From the NCBI RefSeq assembly GCF_012932915.1, contig NZ_VCQU01000008.1, forward strand, positions 186,001 through 250,000: DNA of 64,000 nucleotides, given 5' to 3'. A model generated the notes under the pieces. It did no database searches and was not told the origin of the DNA. It was given only the letters and a program-made list of their open reading frames with translations. The stretch's first letter is position 1, and each line of letters starts with the position of its first letter. The translations under genes and the position numbers were made by a program. Shown in pieces: positions 35,803-44,909 of this stretch. This stretch comes from Antrihabitans stalactiti (lineage in GTDB: Bacteria > Actinomycetota > Actinomycetes > Mycobacteriales > Mycobacteriaceae).

Positions 35803-37284
35803 TCAGATGGCCACGGCAGGGGCGGATTCGTCGTCCGGCGTTGGGGCTCGCCGCCGGACTAGTTTGGGCACGTTCGCGAAGTCGGGAAACACTTGCGCGG
35901 TGAGCACGGCGGCCGCAGCCACGAAGACGACGCCGGCGGCACCGTATTCGGGCGCCACCGCAATGCCGCCGACGACGCTGATGACGCCCATAGCCATGAT
36001 GCAGAATGCCTGCCAGCGCATCTCTGTCGGCGTCGTCAACAGCACGCCGGACGGTAGATGAATGCACTGCACGACGAGTAAGAGTCCGAACGCCAACGCC
36101 AGAACCGTCGTCGTGTGCACCCGCCCGCTCGAGAGAATCGACGTTGCAAACGGGCCGAGCGCGGTGATGCCGATGGCTCCGACAATCGAGACGCCGCCGA
36201 ATGCGTAGACGATCTTGAGCCAGAGCGACACAGTCCCGTCGTGGTCGTCGCGCCGTTTGACGAACACCGGCCAATAGGCCATGCCTGCGGTGGAGAAGAC
36301 CGACCAGCCCAGTGCATAGATCTGCGCCATGAGCGCGTAGCGAGACAACTCTTCAGGGGTCGACAGGTGCGAAAGAATCACGCGGTGCGATTGCAGTCCG
36401 AGCGGCAGACCGACACTGGCGACCAACATCCACGCCGACCCGGACAGCAGCTTGGCGTCAGCTAGGTCCGCCGGCGGCGACCGAAACGCTGCGCTCCCGA
36501 TGCCCGACATGCGCAGAGCCACGATCGTGCCGAGCACGTTGCCGATCAATGCACCCGCCACGCCAGGGATCGCGTACCAGATTCCCGTCGCACCGGAGAA
36601 CAGCAGTCCGAACGTGATCAGTAGGCCGAACACCGAATTCGACATCAAGATCAGGACGGCGAGCTGATTCTTGTCGATCCCGATGAGAATTCGGGTGCCC
36701 AGGCTTACCGGCAGCGTGAGCGCGAAGATCGACGCCGCCACGGTGACGATCCAGCGATCATCCGGACCTGTCGTCAGTCCGATGACTGTGCCCCACGCGT
36801 CGAACGCCATGACGGTGATCAGGACCGCGACCAGGCCGACGGATACCAAACTCAGCACGCGGAACGCACGCTGAATGGTGGCGACGGCGATTCGGTCGTC
36901 GGCGATGTTTCCAGGGCGCGAACTCGCACTGGTGACGACTGCACCTATCCCGAGATCGGCGAAGGGGAACAACAAGCTGATCGTCGAGATCAGTGCGACG
37001 ACGCCGAACACGGCCTCGCCGGTTTCTTTGACGATTATCGCTGTGTTGAGCAGCCCGACCAGTGCGACGACCGGCGTGCCGATCACCCGAAAGATCGTCC
37101 CCCACACCACAGCGCGCTGCTCTTCGGTGTTGAGCGCGGAATCGGTGTCTGCGCGCAGCATTCCGATGGGCTGAATGTCCTCGACGGACGTCCGAACGAC
37201 ATTCGACGGCCGGTGCCTACCCTTCACCGTTCGATGCCTGCCCGACTGCTGAGCAGCCGTGACGGGACGACGTTTAGTTGCCAT
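35803..37284 (-). CDS. Lipid-linked oligosaccharide flippase, Wzx-like
   Basis: A 493-residue polytopic protein with about 12-14 hydrophobic helices starting near residue 60, after a basic cytoplasmic N-terminus. The MATE/PST-like features are GTIFRVIGTPVVALVGLLNTAIIVKETGEAVFG as first helices and LGIGAVVTSASSR. It should carry the lipid-linked repeat unit across the membrane for polymerisation. ATG 37284 overlaps the end of the upstream GT2 gene by 11 bases, so it is coupled into the four-gene leftward operon (Wzy, GT2, GT2, Wzx). Confidence 0.85.
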   Translation of the reverse strand: MATKRRPVTAAQQSGRHRTVKGRHRPSNVVRTSVEDIQPIGMLRADTDSALNTEEQRAVVWGTIFRVIGTPVVALVGLLNTAIIVKETGEAVFGVVALISTISLLFPFADLGIGAVVTSASSRPGNIADDRIAVATIQRAFRVLSLVSVGLVAVLITVMAFDAWGTVIGLTTGPDDRWIVTVAASIFALTLPVSLGTRILIGIDKNQLAVLILMSNSVFGLLITFGLLFSGATGIWYAIPGVAGALIGNVLGTIVALRMSGIGSAAFRSPPADLADAKLLSGSAWMLVASVGLPLGLQSHRVILSHLSTPEELSRYALMAQIYALGWSVFSTAGMAYWPVFVKRRDDHDGTVSLWLKIVYAFGGVSIVGAIGITALGPFATSILSSGRVHTTTVLALAFGLLLVVQCIHLPSGVLLTTPTEMRWQAFCIMAMGVISVVGGIAVAPEYGAAGVVFVAAAAVLTAQVFPDFANVPKLVRRRAPTPDDESAPAVAI

Positions 37285-38074
37285 CACCGAAGTCTTTGCG
37301 CGGTGCGCGGTCGAGCAGTCGCTTGGTCGCGAAGATGGTGCGCACCAGGTACTCCATGGCGCGAGATTGCAGGCGATCTCGCGTGCGATTGCCGTGTGGG
37401 TAATACCCGATGAGGTCCCAGGCTTTGCGCAGATCATTGAAGTTGTGCTTGATCGGCCGAACGGTCCCTGCGCCTGTGGCGTCGAAGTCGCAGACGACGC
37501 GGTCCAGGGCAATGGGCAACTGGTCGAGCGCGGCGCGGAACAGATACAGCTGATCGGCTGCCAGTCCGAACGTCTCGTCGTACGGACCGAGTTTCGCTCC
37601 GAGGTCCGCGCCGATGAATGTGCCTTGGTGCGGAACCGTGTTCATGCCGGACGTGAACTTGCGGAGATCGAACGGAATGTAGCCGAGGGTGCCGAGCTCT
37701 TCGCCGTTCGCGCCCACCCGCCGGACCTTCCCATACCCCCACACGTTGCGGGGGTCGTCGAGCTGCCGGACCACGTAGTCGATCGCGTCCGGATCGGAGA
37801 AGCAGTCGCCCGAATGCATCAGCCACACGATGTCGCCGGTCGCGCGCGCGATGCCCTGGTTCATGCCGTCATAGCGGCCCTTGTCCGGTTGCGACTGCCA
37901 ATACGCCGGTTGCGGATCGAGGGACTGCAGATACTCGACGGTCGCCGGACCGGATCCGCCGTCGACGATGATGTGCTCGATGTCTGCGGTGCTCTTTTGC
38001 TCGCGCACGCTGGCGACCGTCTTGCGCAGACCGTCGAGGTCGCGGAAGCTGATCGTCACGACCGAGACCTTCAT
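37274..38074 (-). CDS. Glycosyltransferase family 2, WcaE-like
   Basis: A 266-residue GT-A transferase. KVSVVTISFRDLDGLRKTVASV begins the nucleotide fold, HIIVDGGSGPATVEYL and SQPDKGRYDGMNQGIARATGD carry the donor-binding acidic residues, and WLMHSGDCF is the DxD-like position (here SGD). GMNTVPHQGTFI is shared with colanic-acid WcaE-type enzymes. It is coupled on both sides: ATGA overlap with the preceding GT2 gene and an 11-base overlap with the flippase gene. Confidence 0.87.
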   Translation of the reverse strand: MKVSVVTISFRDLDGLRKTVASVREQKSTADIEHIIVDGGSGPATVEYLQSLDPQPAYWQSQPDKGRYDGMNQGIARATGDIVWLMHSGDCFSDPDAIDYVVRQLDDPRNVWGYGKVRRVGANGEELGTLGYIPFDLRKFTSGMNTVPHQGTFIGADLGAKLGPYDETFGLAADQLYLFRAALDQLPIALDRVVCDFDATGAGTVRPIKHNFNDLRKAWDLIGYYPHGNRTRDRLQSRAMEYLVRTIFATKRLLDRAPRKDFGDGN

Positions 38075-38958
38075 GATCTGACCTTCCCGAGCAGTACCCG
38101 CGCGATGGCTGCGAACGCGTATACGAGTGCCCCTGGGCCCGGTGTGCCGTATCGGAGGCCGGTCGCAATCGATCGGAGAACTCCTAGAAGCGAACCTCCG
38201 GCAATCGCTGATGCGACGGGGCTGGTCAGGAAATAGTCGCCCCGCGTTCGGCGGTTCGACGACGCGAGATGCTCGCGGCCCCAGGCGATGTAGCCTGCAC
38301 TCTGGTCGCGACCGGTCCGCGACAGGGAGCCGTGGCTGAGGTCGTAGCGCACCAACGGTTCGCGGAGCTGAACGATCGGCACGTCCGGAAATTCTTTGCG
38401 GACCGCCAACAGCCAGGTCGGATCGTCGTGCAGCGTGCCGCGTGGTGCCGTCCACGGGACGCGCTCGGCCACGAGCCGCGGAAACAGCAGGGTCGACGTC
38501 TGCACGCTGGCGCCGCCGAACCTGGGGGAGTGGAACCGGAAGATGAAGTCCGCCACTGGTTGTCGAGGTTCGATCAGCCGTCGCGGCCACACCCGCGGCG
38601 GCCCGTCACCCCGGACCTCCACGCTGCACGAGGCGATCCATTCGTCGGAACAGTCGCTGACGGCCGCGAGTTGGCTGGCGACTTTCTCCGGTAGCCACAC
38701 ATCGTCGTCGTCGAGCAATGCGATCACACTGCCGGTCGAGGAATCGATGCCGAATTGTCTCGCTCTGCTGCTGCCGAGGCCACCCGAAGTGTGGATCACC
38801 TTGATGCGATCGTCGGTCGGAACAGCGACCTCGCCGCTGGCATCGACGACGACGATCACTTCCGCGACGGGGTACGTCTGAGCCAAAGCGGACTCCACTG
38901 CGGCAAATAGTGAGCTACGACCGATGGTCGGGATCACCACGCTGACGGTCGGTTTCAT
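38071..38958 (-). CDS. Glycosyltransferase family 2
   Basis: A 295-residue transferase with VSVVIPTIGRSSLFAAVESAL, the metal-binding stretch VIALLDDDDVWLPEKV, and a later catalytic segment HDDPTWLLAV. A C-terminal hydrophobic part (about 245-290) may attach it to the membrane. ATG 38958 overlaps the Wzy stop as ATGA and its own stop overlaps the next GT2 gene as ATGA. It should add one sugar of the repeat unit; which one is not known. Confidence 0.88.
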   Translation of the reverse strand: MKPTVSVVIPTIGRSSLFAAVESALAQTYPVAEVIVVVDASGEVAVPTDDRIKVIHTSGGLGSSRARQFGIDSSTGSVIALLDDDDVWLPEKVASQLAAVSDCSDEWIASCSVEVRGDGPPRVWPRRLIEPRQPVADFIFRFHSPRFGGASVQTSTLLFPRLVAERVPWTAPRGTLHDDPTWLLAVRKEFPDVPIVQLREPLVRYDLSHGSLSRTGRDQSAGYIAWGREHLASSNRRTRGDYFLTSPVASAIAGGSLLGVLRSIATGLRYGTPGPGALVYAFAAIARVLLGKVRS

Positions 38959-40232
38959 GCGGCGCGGTCGGTCCGGTCGACGAGATGAACGGAGGCGAAG
39001 ACGACGGCGAGGACCGCGAAGATCGGCAGGATGTTGTAGGACGTCGGTGAGAACAGCAGATCCCAGATGGCCTGAATCGCTATCACGACAGCCATCGCTC
39101 CCCACAACCCATATCTGGGACTGTTCCACACGACGGCGAATGCTGCGCACAGCAAACCGATCGGCAGCAGCGCGGCGAACACGCCGCCTTCGGCCCAGGC
39201 GTTGAAGAACGTCGAATGCAGCGAGACATCGCCGTTCGGCAGGTGCCAGTTGATGTTCAGGTCGATGCTCGAATCGAAGCCGATGCGCGCGGCGAACCGT
39301 TCGCCGCGGTCGAAGACGTCATTGGTGATGTTGTTCGCCGAACCCCAGCCGAACCAGGGCTTCTCGATGATCGCGGACACCGAGAGCGGCGACTCGGTTC
39401 GGCCCGCCAGGATCGACGGCACGCCCGCGGAGTCCTGCAACTCCGTCTTCTCCTGGATCGCTGCGCCGAGGACGCCCGACTTCGCAACGGCGGGAAGCAA
39501 ACTGCCGAACGCGGCGACGGCCACGCCGACGAACGCGAATTGCAGCCACCGCGCGATCCGTCCGCGTGCGAAATCCGTGACCAGAAGGACGGCCGCTGCG
39601 CCAAGGCAGACGAGCGCGTGCGAGCGGTAGTTGAGAACCAGGCTCGCGCAGGCAAGGAGGATCAGCGCGACTGCCTGCAGCCGCAATGAGACCCGCATCA
39701 AGACGAGGGCGTAGAGACAGATCAACGTGAGCCACGGCGCATAGGCGTACTTCCAGAACGACTCGATGCTCGGCGTGCCCAGCGCCGGTAGGCCTTTGGT
39801 CGAGAAATAGATGCACGATCCAAGCGCGACACCGGTGGCGAGCGCGAAAACTCGCTCCAGATCCTTGCCTGCAAGAACCAGCAGACCGATGAAGTAGAGG
39901 CCGAACGCTGCCCACTGGAACACTCGTTGGTCGAGGACGCTCACGGCATTCAGGCGCGACGAGATGAGAAAACCGCCGAGTCCGACCGTTGCCAGCGCGA
40001 TCGGAATCCAGTCGCCGAGACTCAGCTTGCGCAGGAGCAAGGCTGGTGCCACCAGCAAACAGATGCCGCTGAACAGCGTGACCGTGAAGCCCATGACCTG
40101 CAGGCCCGACAGCGCACCGAGCGCGATCAGAACAGCGGCAGCGACGGCTCGTTTGCCGAATTCGCGACGCTCGGAAAATGTCTTGTTGAAGTGGGCCGTC
40201 GAGGGTTCACGCACTTGGGTGGACGCGGTCAT
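38955..40232 (-). CDS. O-antigen ligase/polymerase-family membrane protein, Wzy-like
   Basis: A 425-residue polytopic protein with about ten to twelve membrane helices and one large external loop (about residues 270-340, SAIIEKPWFGWGSANNITNDV...), the layout of Wzy polymerases and WaaL ligases. Within a locus with Wzx-like and Wzc-like genes, the polymerase role is more likely. It is the first gene of the leftward four-gene operon. Its ATG follows an AGGAGG/AGGT region in the 154-base divergent gap to the acetyltransferase gene at 40387. Confidence 0.82.
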   Translation of the reverse strand: MTASTQVREPSTAHFNKTFSERREFGKRAVAAAVLIALGALSGLQVMGFTVTLFSGICLLVAPALLLRKLSLGDWIPIALATVGLGGFLISSRLNAVSVLDQRVFQWAAFGLYFIGLLVLAGKDLERVFALATGVALGSCIYFSTKGLPALGTPSIESFWKYAYAPWLTLICLYALVLMRVSLRLQAVALILLACASLVLNYRSHALVCLGAAAVLLVTDFARGRIARWLQFAFVGVAVAAFGSLLPAVAKSGVLGAAIQEKTELQDSAGVPSILAGRTESPLSVSAIIEKPWFGWGSANNITNDVFDRGERFAARIGFDSSIDLNINWHLPNGDVSLHSTFFNAWAEGGVFAALLPIGLLCAAFAVVWNSPRYGLWGAMAVVIAIQAIWDLLFSPTSYNILPIFAVLAVVFASVHLVDRTDRAA

Positions 40233-40386
40233 GGTCGACCTACCGCCTCCTGATTGGTTGCGCCCAAGCCGGGCGTTCGCCGTCTCGCTGCGAGGGAGAT
40301 ATCCCGGGTAAGTTGGGTATCGTTACCGGCTGCAAGCCGATCTTTCACCTCGGACGGGGACGAGGCAATCCCGAAAGGGCCTCTTC

Positions 40387-40959
40387 GTGAGTACTCAACA
40401 TGCCTCCGACCGATCGCTCGGTGCGCTGCGCGGGCGCTCGTACGATAAGGGCCGAGGCATCGTTGCACAGGCTCTCTGGGTCGCGATTTCGTCTGCTCTC
40501 TTCACTCGCGTGTGGTGCCCGAACAGTCTGCGCATCAAGATTCTGCGAGCCTTCGGCGCCGAGATCGGTACAGGCGTTCTGGTTCGGCACAACGTATCGA
40601 TTCAATGGCCGTGGAAGCTGACGATCGGTGACAACTCCTGGATCGGGGTCGGCGCGGAGGTGCTCAACCTCGAACGGATCACCATCGGATCCGACGTCTG
40701 CATATCCCAGCAGGCCTACCTCTGCGCTGGTAGCCACGATCATCGTTCCCCGGTTTTCGAATACGACAACGGCCCGATCACCCTCGAGGACGGCGTATGG
40801 ATCGGGATGCGCGCGGTAGTGCTGCGCGGCGTCCGGGTCGGTGCCAATTCAGTCGTCGGGGCGACAGCGTTGGTGACCGAGGACGTCGCACCGTCGTCGC
40901 TCGTTCTTGCTCCACGGGGTTCGGTCCAGCCGCTGGTGCGACGGATCGAGAAGTCCTGA
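40387..40959 (+). CDS. Hexapeptide-repeat O-acetyltransferase, WcaF/WcaB-like
   Basis: A 190-residue beta-helix acetyltransferase. It begins with a helix RIKILRAFGAEIGTGVLVR and then hexapeptide repeats with LTIGDNSWIGVGAEVLNLERITIGSDVCISQQAYLCAGSHDHRSP spacing, where the H-D-H is the family active site. The start is GTG 40387. The next glycosyltransferase ATG lies two bases after its stop. It is the second acetyltransferase of the locus, so the polymer may be acetylated at more than one position. Confidence 0.86.
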   Translation: MSTQHASDRSLGALRGRSYDKGRGIVAQALWVAISSALFTRVWCPNSLRIKILRAFGAEIGTGVLVRHNVSIQWPWKLTIGDNSWIGVGAEVLNLERITIGSDVCISQQAYLCAGSHDHRSPVFEYDNGPITLEDGVWIGMRAVVLRGVRVGANSVVGATALVTEDVAPSSLVLAPRGSVQPLVRRIEKS

Positions 40960-40961
40960 GC

Positions 40962-42074
40962 ATGCGGATTCTGCAGGCCGTCACACTTTTGAGTCCTGAC
41001 GGCGCGTACGGCGGTCCGGTCCGGGTTGCGTTGAATCAATCGGCAGCGCTGCGCAAACTCGGCCACGACGTGACCCTGTCCGCGGGCGTGCGCGGCTACG
41101 AATCAATCCCTGTGGAACAAGAGGGCGTGCCGCTCGCGCTGTCGCCCGCTCGCACGCTGGTGCCTGGCGTCGGCTTTGCCGGGCTGACCGCGCCGGGGCT
41201 ACTGCGCTGGCTGTGGCAGCGGCGTCGCGAATTCGACGTCGTCCATCTACATCTCGCTCGCGATCTTGTGTTGTTGCCGCTCGCCGTGCTTGTGCGCCTA
41301 CTCGGCATCCCGTACGTCGTCCAGCCGCACGGCATGCTCGCGCCGAGGTCCAACGCGCTCGCGCCGCTGCTGGACCTGTTGTTCGTTCGACGGATCCTCC
41401 GCGGCGCAGCGGAGGTCTTCTACCTGACCGAACTCGAACGCACGGACCTCACGACGATCGCGGGGCCCACGGTCCGGTTGACGGCGCTGCACAACGGCGT
41501 GCCCGCTTACGAACCGATCGAGGAGTCCGGCGACGTTCCCGAGGTGCTGTATCTGGCCCGCCTGCACGAGCGCAAACGGCCGGTCGACTTCGTGCGTGCT
41601 GCCAGTGCCTTGCTCGCGGACGGCGTCGATGCCCGGTTCGCCCTCGTCGGACCCGACGAAGGGGAAGGTGCTGCTGTGTCGGCATTGATTGCGCAGACGG
41701 CGGCGATCACGTGGGAGGGCGCGATCGCCAGCGGAGCCGGTCCGGAGCGGATGCGGAGCGCGAGCGTGTATGTCCTGCCGTCAGTGAACGAGCCATACCC
41801 GATGTCGGTGCTCGAAGCGATGTCGGTGGGACTGCCGGTCGTCATCACCCACGACTGCGGACTTGCCGATCTTGTCACTCGAACGCAGAGCGGGATCGTC
41901 TGCGAACCAGGCGTCGAGCCGATTGCGGCGGCCGTCGCGACGCTGGTTCGCGACCGCGTCGCTGCCAGAGCCGCAGGCGCGCGAGGACGTGCTGCAGTGT
42001 TGAACGAGCTCGGTATGCCGAGAGTTTCCGAGCAATTGCAACGGTCGTACCGGTGCGCAATAGAAGGCAGCTGA
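40962..42074 (+). CDS. Glycosyltransferase family 4
   Basis: A 370-residue GT-B transferase. MRILQAVTLLSPDGAYGGPVRVAL opens the N-terminal acceptor domain; VVQPHGMLAPRS and LYLARLHERKRPVDFV mark the domain boundary, and the donor site has the E-x7-E pattern in PSVNEPYPMSVLEAMSVGLPVV. It lacks membrane helices. It is tightly placed after the acetyltransferase gene and eight bases before the SGNH pair, so it belongs to the rightward operon 40387-46198. Confidence 0.88.
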   Translation: MRILQAVTLLSPDGAYGGPVRVALNQSAALRKLGHDVTLSAGVRGYESIPVEQEGVPLALSPARTLVPGVGFAGLTAPGLLRWLWQRRREFDVVHLHLARDLVLLPLAVLVRLLGIPYVVQPHGMLAPRSNALAPLLDLLFVRRILRGAAEVFYLTELERTDLTTIAGPTVRLTALHNGVPAYEPIEESGDVPEVLYLARLHERKRPVDFVRAASALLADGVDARFALVGPDEGEGAAVSALIAQTAAITWEGAIASGAGPERMRSASVYVLPSVNEPYPMSVLEAMSVGLPVVITHDCGLADLVTRTQSGIVCEPGVEPIAAAVATLVRDRVAARAAGARGRAAVLNELGMPRVSEQLQRSYRCAIEGS

Positions 42075-42081
42075 TCAGTAG

Positions 42082-42774
42082 ATGAACTCTCCTCGACGCC
42101 GCCCACGTGCCAAAGCCGCCGCGACGACCCTGCTTGTCGTCGCTCTGCTGGCGGTCACCGGCCTCGTTGCCTACATCCTGATCGCGAACAGCAACGAGAC
42201 GCCGCCGACTCCGAAGGAGACCTTGCGGGTGGCGGTCATCGGTGATTCCTACAGCGCTGGAGTCAAGAACTCCGTGGTGTGGCCGACCCTCATGGCCGAG
42301 TCCACAGGTGCCAGTGTGAGCAACGTCAGCGTGCCAGCTTCCGGATACTTGGCCGATGCGGGCGGACTGGGTCCGTTCGCAGCGCAATTGGACAAAGCGC
42401 TCGCATCGAAGCCGGATGTCATCGTCGTATTCGGCGGATTGTTCGACGTCGGCCAGCCGCTGGACCTCATCGGTCAAGCAGTGTCGGACCTGGTTGCGAA
42501 GCTGGCTCGGTCCGCGCCGAACGCCAAGATCATCGTGGTGGGTCCGCTCTGGCACGAGGTTCCCGCGCCCGACGTCGTCCGTCAGATCGATGAGACCGTC
42601 GGCACGTCGGTGCGAAATCTGAAGCTCACTTACCTCAGCCTCGTCGACGAACCCTGGCTTGCCAAACCAGGCTTGTTCCGTAACGACGACTCGCAGCCCA
42701 CCGATACCGGTCAACGAGTGTTGGCGAATTCGCTGACCGACGCACTACGAGCGGGCGGCGTTCCTTTTGGCTGA
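42082..42774 (+). CDS. Membrane-anchored SGNH-fold protein lacking catalytic residues
   Basis: A 230-residue protein with a basic N-terminus and one membrane helix (about 13-34), then an extracytoplasmic GDSL/SGNH fold. Block I is normal (VIGDSYSAG, Ser56). Block III reads GGLFDV, placing Phe121 where the conserved Asn should be, and block V reads DDSQPTDTG, with Gln205 in place of the catalytic His. Two of the four invariant residues are therefore lost. The next gene is a paralogue with all of them. It may be a polymer-binding pseudoenzyme or regulatory partner. Confidence 0.8.
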   Translation: MNSPRRRPRAKAAATTLLVVALLAVTGLVAYILIANSNETPPTPKETLRVAVIGDSYSAGVKNSVVWPTLMAESTGASVSNVSVPASGYLADAGGLGPFAAQLDKALASKPDVIVVFGGLFDVGQPLDLIGQAVSDLVAKLARSAPNAKIIVVGPLWHEVPAPDVVRQIDETVGTSVRNLKLTYLSLVDEPWLAKPGLFRNDDSQPTDTGQRVLANSLTDALRAGGVPFG

Positions 42775-43573
42775 TTCATCGAGAAAGCGCTGGGCTGGTG
42801 TCGGAGTTCTGGCTCTCGGAGTCGCCGTCGCCGCCGTGGTGAGCATCGTGGTCATCAGCCATCGGCAGTCCGACCCGGCGATCGCCGCCGAGGCGGCGGC
42901 AGCGGCGTCGGAGGTAACCGAACAGGACGGTTCTGCGAAGTCGGCGCTGTTCATCGGCGACAGCTACACCATGGGTCCGCCGTCGTTGCCAGACCTCGGT
43001 TACGCCTGCCTAGCGGCGACCAGCATGGGCTGGAACTGCAACCTTGCAGTCGTGCCCGGGACCGGCTTCATCAACGGCGGACCGAACCATCGGCTGCCGC
43101 AAAGCGCTGAAGGCCCCGAGTCCACGTCCTTCTACGAGCGCATTCCGAGCCTGCGCAGTCGATACGACGCTGACGTCGTCGTGATCGACGGCGGCCGCAA
43201 CGACGTGGTGTACGGCGCTGAAAACGTCGCCAATTCCTTTGTCTTCACAGTCGAGCAGGTCAAGGCTGCGTGGCCGAAGGCTCGCATCGTTGTCGTTGCT
43301 CCTTGGTACCTGCGTGATTCGGCGCTCAAGGCCACCAACAACTCCGGCGTCGCAGTCCCGATTGCGGACTGGTTGCAAAAGGCGCTTCGCGCCAAGCCCG
43401 ACCTCAAAGATGTGGTGTTCATCGACCCCAACGCTCTCGGCTGGATCGCCGGAATCGATGTCGCGCCCCTGATCGGATCGGACAACGTCCATCCGAACGC
43501 GGCGGGTAGCCGCTTCCTCGGCGACAAGCTTGCCGCCACGCTCGCAGCTGATGGCCTCGGCGACACCAGATGA
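42767..43573 (+). CDS. Membrane-anchored SGNH hydrolase, canonical
   Basis: A 268-residue protein with an N-terminal membrane helix (about 9-31) and an alanine-rich stalk, then an external SGNH hydrolase with complete blocks: Ser66 in IGDSYTMG, Gly in VPGTGFI, Asn145 in DGGRNDV, and Asp239/His242 in DNVHPNAAG. It could remove or transfer acetyl or acyl groups on the exported polymer. The best start is TTG 42767, overlapping the end of the preceding SGNH gene by eight bases. The next gene begins four bases after its stop. Confidence 0.82.
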   Translation: MADSSRKRWAGVGVLALGVAVAAVVSIVVISHRQSDPAIAAEAAAAASEVTEQDGSAKSALFIGDSYTMGPPSLPDLGYACLAATSMGWNCNLAVVPGTGFINGGPNHRLPQSAEGPESTSFYERIPSLRSRYDADVVVIDGGRNDVVYGAENVANSFVFTVEQVKAAWPKARIVVVAPWYLRDSALKATNNSGVAVPIADWLQKALRAKPDLKDVVFIDPNALGWIAGIDVAPLIGSDNVHPNAAGSRFLGDKLAATLAADGLGDTR

Positions 43574-43577
43574 TTCG

Positions 43578-44909
43578 ATGAACGAAACGCTCGGCGAATA
43601 CTTCAGGATCCTGCGTGATCGATGGCGGTGGGTTGTCCTCGTCATGCTGATCATCATCGGTGGAACCGCTGCACTGCTGCTGGTGCAACCCAAGCAGTAC
43701 GAATCGGTGTCGTCGGTGTTCGTGTCCACTCCGCGCGACGACGCCGATACCTACTACCAGGGTCACCAGTTCGCCCGTGAGCGGTCGCCTTCCTACGTGG
43801 CGCTGCTGCAGAGCGAGCAGCTCGCCAGGCGGGTCATCGGTGATCTCGGCCTCGACATGGAACCTGCTGAGCTGATCGCGTCGACGAAAGCAGCCGCCAT
43901 CCCGAGCACCGTGTTGATACAGCTGACGACGAAAGCGAAGTCCCCGGGGTTGGCGCGACAGATCAATCAGACCTATATCGACGAGCTCGAGGCAGAGGTC
44001 GCGTCGATCGAAACGATTCCGGGAGCCCTCACGCCCCGCGCGGAATTGATCGTCGTCGAGCCGCCCACACTCCCCGCGAAGCCGGGCGGGTTTCCGCCGA
44101 TCTTGCTGCTTGCCGCAGCGACCGGCGCGGGACTCGCGGCGGGTGCAGGGTTGGCCGTCGTTCTGGCCTTGCTCGACACGAAGATTCGCCGGCCGGAGGA
44201 TGCGGAAGAGGCCGCGGGCGCGCCCGTTCTCGCTGTACTTGCTCCCGACGCAGACCCGGTTGAGCCCTATCGGCAGCTGCGCGGCAATCTCACGACGACG
44301 GTCACGGAGGGTTCGGATGCAGATTCCCACGTCGTGCTCATCTGTTCGACCGAACCAGGCGCGGGCAAGACGTGGCTCGCGCTGGAACTCGCGCGCGTGT
44401 TTCGCGACGAGGGCTCGCGCCCAGCCGTGATCGATCTCGATGTGCGCAATTCCCTCGTTGCCAGTCTCACCCGGTCGCTGAACCCCGTCACCGTTGCCGA
44501 TGTGGTCATAGACCGAACGTCGCCCAGCGACACCGAAAGCAACAGGCGCGATGGGATGACGATCGTTCCCGTCGGTGACGTCGGCGCTCACGGTGGACGC
44601 ATGATCGACTCGCCCCGAGTCGGTCTGTTGTTGGACCGAGTCAAACTCACCAGCAACTGGCTTCTCATCGACACTGCTGCCGCTGCGAAATACAGTGACG
44701 CACTTCGACTCGCGCGGCATGCGGACTTCGTCCTGGTCGTCGCCCAAGCCGGCCGGACCCGCTTCGATCGGCTCTCGCGATTGGCCGGCGAGTTCCGCGA
44801 GGCCGGTCACCCCATTGGGGGAATTGTGTTCAACGATCTACCTCCGGCGAAGCGCGCAACTGCGCGAGCTGCCAGGCATGCACGTGTAAAGGAAACGACG
44901 GCCAAATAA
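43578..44909 (+). CDS. Wzc-like chain-length determinant with intact P-loop ATPase
   Basis: A 443-residue polysaccharide co-polymerase. Two membrane helices (about 19-37 and 173-197) flank a shorter than usual Wzz domain. A cytoplasmic BY-kinase-like domain follows: Walker A STEPGAGKTWLALELA with Lys264, Walker A' VIDLDVRNS, Walker B WLLIDTAAA. No tyrosine cluster is present at the C-terminus (ends ARVKETTAK), so autophosphorylation of the E. coli Wzc type is doubtful. It overlaps the next Wzc-like gene by one base (TAATG). It probably controls polymer length together with that protein. Confidence 0.85.
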   Translation: MNETLGEYFRILRDRWRWVVLVMLIIIGGTAALLLVQPKQYESVSSVFVSTPRDDADTYYQGHQFARERSPSYVALLQSEQLARRVIGDLGLDMEPAELIASTKAAAIPSTVLIQLTTKAKSPGLARQINQTYIDELEAEVASIETIPGALTPRAELIVVEPPTLPAKPGGFPPILLLAAATGAGLAAGAGLAVVLALLDTKIRRPEDAEEAAGAPVLAVLAPDADPVEPYRQLRGNLTTTVTEGSDADSHVVLICSTEPGAGKTWLALELARVFRDEGSRPAVIDLDVRNSLVASLTRSLNPVTVADVVIDRTSPSDTESNRRDGMTIVPVGDVGAHGGRMIDSPRVGLLLDRVKLTSNWLLIDTAAAAKYSDALRLARHADFVLVVAQAGRTRFDRLSRLAGEFREAGHPIGGIVFNDLPPAKRATARAARHARVKETTAK

